From Candidatus Saccharibacteria bacterium UBA7683 (GTDB lineage: Bacteria > Patescibacteriota > Saccharimonadia > Saccharimonadales > UBA7683): 12,618 nucleotides of DNA. Below, piece by piece: positions 1-6,414 of this stretch; within the stretch, counting starts at the first letter, position 1, and each line of letters begins with the position of its first letter. The notes beneath the pieces were generated by a model. That model was given only the letters and a program-made list of their open reading frames with translations. It made no database searches and was not told the origin of the DNA. The translations under genes were made by a program, and so were the position numbers. The stretch is taken from positions 1 to 12,618 of the forward strand of contig DLGX01000089.1 in NCBI GenBank assembly GCA_002482925.1. The letters run 5' to 3'.

Positions 1-708
1 CGGAATCATATCTTCATTATTAGTATTTTGCATAAAAGAAAGTAGTAGGTTGGTATTGGCTTCGTTTAGTAATTCACGCTTGTACAGCTTGCCAAGTAGT
101 AGTGCTTGATCGCTGGCAGTCATGAGATTACCAATGTATTTGTATGAATTAATACTATTTGCGCGGGCATACGCGTCGAGGCGCGTAAATCCGACTGCAC
201 TGTTGAGTACAGCCCATGAATTATTATCACTTCGATTGATCATACGCCGTAAATGACTTTCTGCCGAACCACCGCCAAGGTTTTCACTGACCGTGCGCTT
301 ACCTTGTTCGACATCGTGAAGATATGCCGCAGCCGTGAGTACTTTAGTCGTGCTTGCACCGTGAAAGCTTTCTTGAATTCCGTAATTCGCTTTAGTATTA
401 CTGTTTACGTCAATTACACTTACTGAAATATTCAAATTCGGATACTGGTTTATAATCCCTGTTATCTTTTGATTTAGATCGCTCCAAGTTGTCGAAGAAA
501 TCGGCTCGGCCTTAATAACTGCTTTTGGTTTAGGGGTTGAGCTTGTTTTAGTTTCAGGCTTCTTTTCTGATCGAACTATCCCAAGCGTGGTTTTGCCTCC
601 GAGTAAAAGCAACAGTGCGATTCCTACTAAATAAAGACCCCGGTGGCTTTTAGACGAGGGTTTGTAGGCTGGTCTGCGGGGCTGATAGTTTCTGTAGCGA
701 TCCACCAT
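1..708 (-). CDS. Membrane-anchored class A beta-lactamase-like serine hydrolase (partial, C-terminus missing)
   Basis: The open frame runs from ATG at 708 off the left edge, giving 236 residues without a stop. Residues 1-22 are basic and cytoplasmic in character. Residues 24-38 (GLYLVGIALLLLLGG) form one membrane anchor or uncleaved signal, followed by a Lys/Pro/Ser/Thr-rich linker to about residue 70. The hydrolase domain then shows the nucleophile motif SxxK as S119-T-T-K122 and the SDN motif at S160-D161-N162. Both are diagnostic of the penicillin-binding protein / class A beta-lactamase fold. The KTG motif should lie in the missing part. The SxxK-to-SDN distance (41 residues) is shorter than in classical class A enzymes (about 60), so I infer a cell-envelope hydrolase of the Beta-lactamase2 type rather than a proven resistance enzyme. 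The peptidoglycan link is inference. A -10 box lies 7 bases before the ATG and no Shine-Dalgarno is seen. It is transcribed divergently from the trehalose gene. Confidence 0.85.
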   Translation of the reverse strand, partial: MVDRYRNYQPRRPAYKPSSKSHRGLYLVGIALLLLLGGKTTLGIVRSEKKPETKTSSTPKPKAVIKAEPISSTTWSDLNQKITGIINQYPNLNISVSVIDVNSNTKANYGIQESFHGASTTKVLTAAAYLHDVEQGKRTVSENLGGGSAESHLRRMINRSDNNSWAVLNSAVGFTRLDAYARANSINSYKYIGNLMTASDQALLLGKLYKRELLNEANTNLLLSFMQNTNNEDMIP

Positions 709-715
709 AACTACT

Positions 716-721
716 ATTATA
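716..721 (-). promoter_or_regulatory. -10 box TATAAT for the beta-lactamase-like gene
   Basis: A perfect TATAAT on the minus strand ends 7 bases before the ATG at 708, so the transcript should begin at or within a base or two of the start codon (leaderless). No convincing -35 box is seen at the usual spacing. The 709-825 gap holds this and the opposite-facing promoter. Confidence 0.6.
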
Positions 722-803
722 CAACGGAGCTGAAGTAATGCTGAGGAAGTGTAATAATACTTACAAAATCTGTGGGTTGGGTCCAAGGTACTACTATTAA
801 GCG

Positions 804-820
804 TATACTATAGCCTAGGA
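804..820 (+). promoter_or_regulatory. -10 box TATACT and short leader for the trehalose gene
   Basis: TATACT lies at 804-809, 16 bases before the ATG at 826. The predicted start of transcription near 816 leaves a leader of roughly ten bases, just long enough to carry AGGA at 817-820 as a weak ribosome binding site. No good -35 box is visible. Confidence 0.5.
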
Positions 821-825
821 CATTT

Positions 826-3021
826 ATGAGTAAATCAGAATTCGTTGTAGTTTCTAATCGTCTTCCCGTGAGTGTTTCTAAAAATAATGGCACACTAGAA
901 TATTCCACTAGTTCAGGTGGCCTTGCAACTGCAATGGCTAGTCTTGAGGTGGTGGGTGAAAGCGTTTGGGTCGGGTGGCCAGGAATTAGTCGTGATGAAA
1001 TTACCAAAGAAGAAGAACTGCAGATTACAAAAGAACTTAAAAAACGCGGCTGTGTGCCGGTATTTTTAAGTAAGTCAGAAGTAGAAAACTTTTATGAAGG
1101 TTATTCCAACGATACACTATGGCCCTTATTTCACTATTTCCAATCGTATGCCAGTTATAACGAAGATTATTGGCGCGCCTACAAATCTGTTAATAAAGCG
1201 TATCTTTCAGCGTTAAAAAAATATGCTGAGCCTACTGCGCGAATCTGGATTCATGATTATCACCTTATGCTACTGCCGGCGATGGCCAGAAAAGCACTGC
1301 CTGATTCTTCGATAGGGTTCTTTTTACATATCCCGTTTCCTTCCTACGAAATTTACCGCTTACTGCCTGAGCGCAAAGAAGTTCTTGAAGGACTGCTTGG
1401 CGCAGATTTACTTGGATTCCATATTTATGATTATGCCCGCCACTTTTTAAGTAGCTGTATGCGTACGCTTGGTGTTCCCAGTAACCATGGTGTCATGCAT
1501 TATGAAGGTAGAAATATAAAAGTAGACGCCTTTCCTATTGGTATAGACTATAAAAAATTCCGCCAGGCGCTTGAAGAGCCAGAAGTTTTAGAAGAAATTA
1601 CCGCAGTTAAAGCACATTATAAAACTCAGAAAATAATTCTTTCGATCGATAGGCTCGATTATTCAAAGGGAATCTTACAGCGGCTTGAAGCGTTCGACTT
1701 GTTGCTAAAAGAAAACCCAGAATATCGTAAAAAGATTGCACTGGTTGTTGTAGCGGTGCCTTCTAGAACTGAGGTAGAAACATATAAAAATTTACGAGAA
1801 ACCATTGAACAAGCCGTCAGTCGTATTAACGGCACTTATGGCACAGTAGATTGGGCACCCATTTCGTATCAGTTCCAAAATCTTCCGTTTAAGAAAATTG
1901 TAGCGTTATATTCTCAGGCAGATGTTGCGCTGGTAACTCCACTTCGTGACGGTATGAACCTAATTGCTAAAGAATACATAGCTTCTAAAACTAACGGCGG
2001 AGTACTGATTTTAAGTGAAATGGCAGGCGCAATAGACGAGCTACCTGAAGCGTTAAGTATCAACCCAAACAACTCTCAATCCATTGTGGGTGCAGTTAAA
2101 CGAGCGCTTAAGATGCCTAAAAAAGAACAACTTTCACGACTTAAAAGTATGCAAAAAAGAATTTCGAGCTACACCGTACAAGAATGGGGCAAAGATTTTG
2201 TAGAGCAACTGGAAGAAACGCGAACAGAAAGTTCCGATATTACCCGAAAACGACTCACCAAGCAGGCAGTTTTGCTACTAGTGAGCTCGTTTCAAACTGC
2301 TAAAAACAAACTCATATTTTTAGATTACGACGGTACTTTACAAAATTTTACGAGTTCGCCAAAAGTAAATCAGGCTAAACCTTCTAAAAAAATCAAAGCA
2401 CTACTAGACTCAATTTCTAAAAAACCGGGCGTGAAGCTTTGTATTGTAAGCGGTCGCAGTAGGCATGCACTAGAATCATGGTTCGGAGACAGTAGTCTAG
2501 GGCTGGTGGCAGAACACGGAGCCTGGGTTAAATATGATAAAGAATGGACACCTGTTGATTCTGCATTTTCTCAGGACAAAGCAGCGCTACTGCCAATTCT
2601 TAAAAAATATGCGAATAGAACAGCAGGGGCTGTAGTAGAAGAAAAAGATTTTGCGCTAGTATGGCATTACCGAAATGTGCCAACTGAACTTGCCTACATT
2701 AGAACGATCAACCTAAAGCGCGAACTTGAAGGCGTGCTTGGCGATAATGATATAGGCGTATTTCACGGTCATAAAATTCTAGAAGTGAAGCTTAAAGACG
2801 TTCATAAGGGTTACGCAGCTGCCGAAATAGCTGCAATGTATCCTTCTGATTTCATACTTTCAATAGGCGATGACTACACCGACGAAGATATGTTCAAGAG
2901 CTTACCGGAAGAAGCCTATACAATAAAAGTGGGTCCAGGCGAAACTGCTGCCAGGTTTCAGCTAGCCAATGTAGAAAAAGTACTAAATTTATTAACCAAG
3001 CTTTCAAAAATACCTGATTAA
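826..3021 (+). CDS. otsA-otsB fusion: Bifunctional trehalose-6-phosphate synthase / trehalose-6-phosphate phosphatase (fusion)
   Basis: This protein should make trehalose in two cytoplasmic steps: UDP-glucose + glucose-6-phosphate to trehalose-6-phosphate, then removal of the phosphate. The N-terminal GT20 synthase domain (about residues 4-470) has the expected family motifs. These are NRLPVS near residue 11, H143-D-Y-H146, the phosphate-binding pair R276 and K281 in DRLDYSKG, and RDGMN at 374-378. The C-terminal HAD phosphatase domain (about 493-727) has nucleophile D500 and acid D502 in LDYDGT, and the metal-binding set D682, D683, D686 in GDDYTDED. Both active sites look intact, so both reactions are likely. 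The 731-residue length fits one synthase plus one phosphatase with a short linker. The ATG at 826 is chosen because the synthase fold begins at once (FVVVSNRLP) and AGGA sits 5 bases upstream. Fused forms are known in eukaryotes and some bacteria; separate OtsA and OtsB are the usual bacterial form. Confidence 0.95.
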   Translation: MSKSEFVVVSNRLPVSVSKNNGTLEYSTSSGGLATAMASLEVVGESVWVGWPGISRDEITKEEELQITKELKKRGCVPVFLSKSEVENFYEGYSNDTLWPLFHYFQSYASYNEDYWRAYKSVNKAYLSALKKYAEPTARIWIHDYHLMLLPAMARKALPDSSIGFFLHIPFPSYEIYRLLPERKEVLEGLLGADLLGFHIYDYARHFLSSCMRTLGVPSNHGVMHYEGRNIKVDAFPIGIDYKKFRQALEEPEVLEEITAVKAHYKTQKIILSIDRLDYSKGILQRLEAFDLLLKENPEYRKKIALVVVAVPSRTEVETYKNLRETIEQAVSRINGTYGTVDWAPISYQFQNLPFKKIVALYSQADVALVTPLRDGMNLIAKEYIASKTNGGVLILSEMAGAIDELPEALSINPNNSQSIVGAVKRALKMPKKEQLSRLKSMQKRISSYTVQEWGKDFVEQLEETRTESSDITRKRLTKQAVLLLVSSFQTAKNKLIFLDYDGTLQNFTSSPKVNQAKPSKKIKALLDSISKKPGVKLCIVSGRSRHALESWFGDSSLGLVAEHGAWVKYDKEWTPVDSAFSQDKAALLPILKKYANRTAGAVVEEKDFALVWHYRNVPTELAYIRTINLKRELEGVLGDNDIGVFHGHKILEVKLKDVHKGYAAAEIAAMYPSDFILSIGDDYTDEDMFKSLPEEAYTIKVGPGETAARFQLANVEKVLNLLTKLSKIPD

Positions 3022-3285
3022 GTAGCTTGCAGGCAAAAGCACTATGAACCGGCACTGTTTTATGGTACAATAGGGTTAAGTTAGTAACTACTATAATTCT
3101 TCGTTTCAGTATATTTGATTTAGATTAACTATTCATTCAGAGCTTAAGTAACTACAACTACAATATTATGTAAGTCCAAGAATCTGTATCTCGCAGAGCT
3201 CCGCTTACTCTTGTTTCGACAATACAAACAATAAGGATTAATTATTTCTAATGACAAAAAACTAGGTACAGCAGACCTGCTGTTT
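3022..3285 (+). promoter_or_regulatory. Long intergenic stretch / leader upstream of the ATP-grasp gene
   Basis: 264 bases without a credible ATG-started gene. There is an extended -10 (TGG-TACAAT, 3063-3071) and a perfect TATAAT at 3092-3097, so a transcript for the ATP-grasp gene could carry an untranslated leader of about 140-170 bases. A tight hairpin TTGT-TTCG-ACAA lies near 3211-3222. AAGGA at 3233-3237 is the best ribosome binding site. An inverted repeat ACAGCAG-AC-CTGCTGT (3268-3283) ends 2 bases before the ATG at 3286. No T-rich terminator for the trehalose gene is seen, and no known riboswitch is recognised. Confidence 0.4.
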
Positions 3286-3981
3286 ATGAAAGCTGAGCAA
3301 ATGAGCCTACAGCCGCAGTGGATTACCAACAAATATTTATTTTCTGTTACTACCGCTGATGGTCAGCAGTATATAAATGGTTCAATGAGCTCTCTTAATT
3401 CACAGGTTGATTCTGCCCTTGTGCGCAATAAGTACCATACCCGACTCATACTTGAACGATTTGAAGTACCAAATATACCGTATATGCGCCCAAAAACATT
3501 AGAGGAAGCTAGTGAATTTCTTAAAGAACACCAGACTATAATTGTAAAACCCACTAGTGGACAAGGCTCAGAGGACATTACGATAGTTACAGATATAAAA
3601 CAAATAGCACGCCTAGATCTCAAAGGTTATATTTTTGAAAAATACGTTGCTGGCAAAGAAATGCGGTACCTAGTTTTAAATGGTACGGTGATTGCCGTAC
3701 ACCAAAGTGAATATGGTACTTCTGTTGCTAAAGACAGGCAACTTGAAAGACTCTCATTCGCCAAAGATTCTTGGGATTCTAACTTAGTTGAGCTTGCGCT
3801 TGATGTCACGGAGATATTCCATTTAAAATTTGCTGCAGTTGATTTTTTAATAGATGAATCTGGTAAACCCTATGTACTAGAAGTTAACACTGCGCCAGGC
3901 TTAAAATGGTTTCATGCACCTTCATCTGGTCCATCAGTTGACGTTGCAGCCTTGTTTCTTGAAGCAATGCTAAATGGCTAG
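3286..3981 (+). CDS. RimK-type ATP-grasp carboxylate-amine ligase
   Basis: ATP-grasp enzymes activate a carboxylate as an acyl-phosphate and join it to an amine. The fold is seen as an ATP-contacting K88 in IIVKPTSGQGS (86-95), an EKYVAGKEMRYLVLNG strand segment, and the metal-binding end D186 plus E199 and N201 in LEVNTAPG. This pattern is close to RimK, cyanophycin-synthetase and glutathione-synthase-like ligases. The substrate cannot be told: a peptide-tailing, glutamate-ligating or osmolyte role are all possible. At 231 residues it is short for the family, and the N-terminus may be under-called. The frame stays open upstream to the TAA at 3232-3234, and AAGGA sits 6 bases before an in-frame ATT at 3244, which would add 14 residues (ISNDKKLGTADLLF). 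No Shine-Dalgarno precedes the ATG at 3286. The next gene follows after 55 bases. Confidence 0.85.
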   Translation: MKAEQMSLQPQWITNKYLFSVTTADGQQYINGSMSSLNSQVDSALVRNKYHTRLILERFEVPNIPYMRPKTLEEASEFLKEHQTIIVKPTSGQGSEDITIVTDIKQIARLDLKGYIFEKYVAGKEMRYLVLNGTVIAVHQSEYGTSVAKDRQLERLSFAKDSWDSNLVELALDVTEIFHLKFAAVDFLIDESGKPYVLEVNTAPGLKWFHAPSSGPSVDVAALFLEAMLNG

Positions 3982-3996
3982 TTGCTCTTGGTGATA

Positions 3997-4036
3997 AACT
4001 AGGGGGAGCATTAAATTAAGCGAAGGGTGCCTAGTT
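3997..4036 (+). promoter_or_regulatory. Inverted repeat ending at the start codon of the PhnB-like gene
   Basis: AACTAGG (3997-4003) and CCTAGTT (4030-4036) are perfect complements, and the second arm touches the ATG at 4037. The 26-base loop holds the two G-rich candidates for ribosome binding, GGGGGAG and AAGGG. In RNA this would present or shield the start; in DNA it could be an operator. No T-run follows, so it is not a terminator. Confidence 0.35.
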
Positions 4037-4525
4037 ATGCAAAAAATTACTCCTAGTTTGTGGTTTGATATGAATGCGCAGGAAGCAATGAATTATTATG
4101 TAGATGTATTTCCAAATTCTAAAATTATCAGCGCAGATAAGTATCCCGACGAATCGCTCGATGAACACTTTAAAGGCATGAGCGGTAAAGTGATCAATGG
4201 AGTTTTCGAATTAGATGGCCAGCGGTTTATGTGCCTCGATGGTGGCCCGCTCTTTAAGTTCAACGAAGCAGTTTCATTCACTATCGACTGTAAAGACCAA
4301 GAAGAAGTAGATTATTACTGGGAAAAACTTTCCCACGTTCCAGAAGCAGAGCAGTGTGGTTGGTGCAAAGATAAGTTTGGTATTAGCTGGCAAATTGTGC
4401 CAAAGCAACTTGGCGAAGTTATGTCTGGTGATGACTCAGAAGGTGTTAAGCGTGCAACAATGGCTATGATGAAAATGCACAAGCTAAATGTGGCCGAGCT
4501 CGAGGCTGCATATAAGGGCGAATGA
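4037..4525 (+). CDS. PhnB-like VOC-superfamily protein (3-demethylubiquinone methyltransferase-like fold)
   Basis: The start ITPSLWFDMNAQEAMNYYVDVFPNSKI and the later pattern of FELDGQRFMCLDGGP, VSFTIDC and WCKDKFGISWQIVP are characteristic of the PhnB/VOC family (Pfam PF06983 type). It has paired beta-alpha-beta-beta-beta units and is normally an intracellular dimer. The name '3-demethylubiquinone methyltransferase' attached to this family is historical, and no methyltransferase motif is present. The reaction is unknown; family members bind metals or small hydrophobic ligands. The length (162) is normal for the family. ATG 4037 begins right at the family's conserved start, and AAGGG at 4023-4027 is a possible but distant ribosome binding site. 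It is followed after one base by the DUF4287 gene, so the two are likely co-transcribed. Confidence 0.85.
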   Translation: MQKITPSLWFDMNAQEAMNYYVDVFPNSKIISADKYPDESLDEHFKGMSGKVINGVFELDGQRFMCLDGGPLFKFNEAVSFTIDCKDQEEVDYYWEKLSHVPEAEQCGWCKDKFGISWQIVPKQLGEVMSGDDSEGVKRATMAMMKMHKLNVAELEAAYKGE

Positions 4526-4526
4526 C

Positions 4527-4811
4527 ATGTCATTTCAAGCATATTTAGATAATATTGAAGAAAAAACAGGTAAAACTCCGAATGAGTTTATTGCACTTGC
4601 TAAACAACGTGGATACGACGACCCTAAAACAAAGGCTGGCGAGATAGTTTCTTGGTTAAAAGCAGATTTTGATCTTGGTCGTGGCCACTCCATGGCAATT
4701 GTTCATATTATAAAAAATGGCGCACAAATTTCTGAAAAACATATTGGTAGCGCAGGCGTACATAAAGACAATTCTAATACGCTCAATTTGAAGGGTAAAA
4801 ACAGTAATTAA
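4527..4811 (+). CDS. DUF4287 domain-containing protein
   Basis: A 94-residue cytoplasmic protein. SFQAYLDNIEEKTGKTPNEF, KAGEIVSWLKADFDLGRGH and the SMAIVHII that follows match the small DUF4287 family, which has no established biochemical function and is often fused or adjacent to DUF5655 or VOC-type proteins. The frame is open from 4488, but the family starts at MSFQ. ATG 4527 is one base after the TGA of the upstream gene, with AAGGG (4514-4518) 8 bases upstream, so translation is probably coupled. The C-terminal twenty or so residues (HKDNSNTLNLKGKNSN) are polar and look unstructured. Its TAA overlaps the TAA of the opposing VOC gene in the shared TTAA at 4808-4811. Confidence 0.85.
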   Translation: MSFQAYLDNIEEKTGKTPNEFIALAKQRGYDDPKTKAGEIVSWLKADFDLGRGHSMAIVHIIKNGAQISEKHIGSAGVHKDNSNTLNLKGKNSN

Positions 4812-5197
4812 GCAACCTGTAAAACTGCAAAAATATTTCCTGCTGGATCTTTAAACCAGGCGATGTCTGGCCCTTCATTTACCGCTAGGCCACGTAGAAC
4901 TCTTCGTTCATCTTGCTCGGCTGGCATTCCCTCATATTGTTCAAATACAACACCGCGTTCTACGAGTTTATCGATAGCGCTATTAATGTCTTCGACTATA
5001 AAGTTGAGTACTGTAAAGGTTGCTGGCTGGTGATCTTCTTTTTCATAAACAAAAATGTTGTTACTATTTTTAAGTTTAAGTTCTAATCCCATTTCATTTT
5101 GTTCAACCTCAAGTCCAAGCACATCTTGATAAAACTCTTTTGCGGTCGGAATATCATTAACTGAAAAACCACTGAATGTCTGAGAATCTTTTAACAT
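4808..5197 (-). CDS. VOC-family (glyoxalase/bleomycin-resistance-like) protein
   Basis: A 129-residue single VOC unit pair: TFSGFSVNDIPTAKEFYQDVLGLEV at the N-terminus, LNFIVEDINSAIDKLVERGVVFE in the middle, and IAWFKDPAGNIFAVLQ at the end, the usual glyoxalase/dioxygenase-fold signature. A classical metal set is incomplete. The usual first His is replaced (FSGFSV), while the terminal Glu-position carries A in NIFAVLQ, so metal-dependent catalysis is doubtful and a ligand-binding role is as likely. ATG 5197 is supported by GAGGAG (5208 to 5203 on the minus strand) 5 bases away. A -10 box TATACT on the minus strand at 5234-5229 gives a leader of about 25 bases. It is a different subfamily from the PhnB-like gene 300 bases away and probably not a recent duplicate. 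Confidence 0.85.
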   Translation of the reverse strand: MLKDSQTFSGFSVNDIPTAKEFYQDVLGLEVEQNEMGLELKLKNSNNIFVYEKEDHQPATFTVLNFIVEDINSAIDKLVERGVVFEQYEGMPAEQDERRVLRGLAVNEGPDIAWFKDPAGNIFAVLQVA

Positions 5198-5360
5198 ACT
5201 ATCTCCTCAAATTAATACGCCACTTATAAGTATACTCCTAAGGTCTGTGCGCTTACTTTAGATGTGCACGCGAGATTATACTGATAATGTACAAACAAGC
5301 AGATTTATATGCAAGAGGGGACAATAGCATACAAAGTACTACAAGATAAAATATTACATA

Positions 5361-5389
5361 TTGCAAAATAGTGGTATAAGACCTATACT
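5361..5389 (+). promoter_or_regulatory. Promoter TTGCAA-17-TATACT for the kinase-like gene
   Basis: TTGCAA (5361-5366), a 17-base spacer and TATACT (5384-5389) form a good sigma70-type promoter. The -10 box ends 10 bases before the ATG at 5400, predicting a leader of only a few bases. The TTG at 5361 is in frame with the gene but is better explained as the -35 box than as a start codon. Confidence 0.6.
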
Positions 5390-5399
5390 ACTATCTAAT

Positions 5400-6053
5400 A
5401 TGAGTATGGATTTTGAAGACTACGGAAGAGTTCTTGACGACAAGACACTCGAAAAACCTTTGCTAATTTTTAAGATCGGCGTTCTGGGGTGTGCGCCGCT
5501 TGAATTTCCGGAAGTATTAGCTGATGAATATGATGCTGAATTGTTATCTAGTGATTTAGTTCGCAAGGCAATCATGGAACAAAAAGAGGCTGAGGGCAGT
5601 AAATCACGAAATATTGATGTTAAAAGAATACGAAACGTTCTTGGCGCGCAGGCTGAGCCAATTCTATCCGCAGGCGACGACGTTGTGCTAGATATGTTTG
5701 TTAATGGACCTAGAACACGGGAATTTCCTGTTAGATTGGCCGAAACTACTGGCGCCTTGACGCTAGCGCTTTGGGTCAACACTCCATTTCAAACTGCTAT
5801 AGATCGAGTTAAGCAATGGACTGAAGAAGATGCATTTCCAATTCCTGTTGCCAAGTGGAATGTTCCACCTATTGCAGCCGCAAAAGCAATGATGAGCAAC
5901 GTAGTCTGGCCACAGCACGAAGGTATAGATTTTGTTTTTAACCTTAGGGGAGAAACAGATACCGATGGACTATTAGAGCAGTTTGATGCAAAGCTTGAAC
6001 ACTTTGGCTTGGCAGACCGCTATGATTTTGTTGACGAGCCTCACGGCGAGTAA
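5400..6053 (+). CDS. P-loop kinase-like protein with a degenerate nucleotide-binding loop
   Basis: The layout matches small predicted kinases of the AAA_33 / zeta-toxin-like type. It has a first strand LLIFKIG with glycine-rich loop (27-35), the AELLSSD strand with D52, VVLDMFVNG as Walker B-like strand, and LALWVNTPFQTAIDRVKQW as the late strand and lid. The P-loop is broken. Where such kinases read GxPGSGKST, this one reads GVLGCAPLE, so Lys becomes Pro33 and Ser/Thr becomes Leu34. It therefore probably cannot bind or hydrolyse ATP in the usual way and may be a pseudo-enzyme, binding or regulatory protein; that is inference. The rest of the fold is not decayed and the frame is intact over 217 residues, so it is not an obvious pseudogene. 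The start is set at ATG 5400 (or ATG 5406) because an in-frame TTG at 5361 lies inside the promoter. No neighbour explains its role. Confidence 0.75.
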   Translation: MSMDFEDYGRVLDDKTLEKPLLIFKIGVLGCAPLEFPEVLADEYDAELLSSDLVRKAIMEQKEAEGSKSRNIDVKRIRNVLGAQAEPILSAGDDVVLDMFVNGPRTREFPVRLAETTGALTLALWVNTPFQTAIDRVKQWTEEDAFPIPVAKWNVPPIAAAKAMMSNVVWPQHEGIDFVFNLRGETDTDGLLEQFDAKLEHFGLADRYDFVDEPHGE

Positions 6054-6081
6054 AACCAACAAGATAAAATACAGATCGCAA

Positions 6082-6107
6082 GAGTTATACCGTAGCTAAG
6101 GTATCTC
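6082..6107 (+). terminator. Possible weak terminator after the kinase-like gene
   Basis: GAG-TT-ATACC pairs with GGTAT-CTC around an 8-base loop. The T-run (TTTTTT) begins only about 10 bases downstream, so termination here is uncertain. Confidence 0.3.
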
Positions 6108-6119
6108 ATTTGTAAATTT

Positions 6120-6148
6120 TTTACGATATAAATATGCGATATTATAAT
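6120..6148 (+). promoter_or_regulatory. Promoter TTTACG-17-TATAAT for the small membrane protein
   Basis: TTTACG at 6120-6125 and a perfect TATAAT at 6143-6148 are 17 bases apart. Transcription should start near 6155, giving a leader of about 40 bases that carries two SD-like stretches (TAGGAG near 6169 and AGGAGGT at 6186-6192). This is a conventional leadered arrangement, unlike several neighbours. Confidence 0.55.
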
Positions 6149-6195
6149 AATTGCTAGGACCGAAATCTAGGAGTAGAATTACTTTAGGAGGTGCT

Positions 6196-6399
6196 ATGAC
6201 TAAAAATAATAAATCACTTGTAACAGTAAATAAAACCGAAGGTATGTCTGGTTTTGTGTTCTTCCTGTCGTGGGTTGGCGCTGTAGTTTATTTCGTAGGT
6301 CAGGTAGATGGTTTTTGGAACGTTATTCTAGCTTTTCTAAAAGCTTGTGTGTGGCCAGCAATCGTAACATACAGAGTATTAGACCTGCTTAATCTTTAG
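6196..6399 (+). CDS. Small two-helix membrane protein
   Basis: A 67-residue protein with a polar, Lys-rich N-terminus (MTKNNKSLVTVNKTEG) followed by two hydrophobic segments, about residues 18-35 (SGFVFFLSWVGAVVYFVG) and 38-58 (GFWNVILAFLKACVWPAIVTY). These would form a helical hairpin in the cytoplasmic membrane. I associate this W-rich pattern with a short conserved protein in Saccharibacteria, but it has no known function. The start is clear: AGGAGGT at 6186-6192 is a near-perfect ribosome binding site for the ATG at 6196, so the in-frame upstream alternative near 6151 is rejected. It has its own promoter and a strong terminator, so it is probably a single, well-translated gene. Confidence 0.8.
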   Translation: MTKNNKSLVTVNKTEGMSGFVFFLSWVGAVVYFVGQVDGFWNVILAFLKACVWPAIVTYRVLDLLNL

Positions 6400-6414
6400 C
6401 TCACCGAATGTTTT

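Noticed and set aside
3022..3060. Hairpin GCTTGC/GCAAAAGC after the trehalose gene as a terminator
   Set aside because: The loop is too small for the full pairing and no T-run follows directly.
3144..3332. 62-residue minus-strand frame in the gap before the ATP-grasp gene
   Set aside because: It overlaps the start of the ATP-grasp gene and has Cys/Arg/Ser-rich composition typical of a shadow frame, with no promoter or ribosome binding site.
4488..4526. Earlier start for the DUF4287 gene inside the PhnB-like gene
   Set aside because: The family begins at MSFQAYL, and ATG 4527 has its own ribosome binding site one base after the upstream stop.
5309..5371. 20-residue microORF (ATG to TAG) in the leader before the kinase-like gene, after TATACT at 5277-5282
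   Set aside because: It has no ribosome binding site, and its end overlaps the -35 box of the better promoter at 5361-5389, so it would not be on the main transcript. Length is within chance.
6151..6195. Earlier start for the small membrane protein
   Set aside because: AGGAGGT at 6186-6192 is placed for ATG 6196; the extra residues are not part of the recognisable protein.
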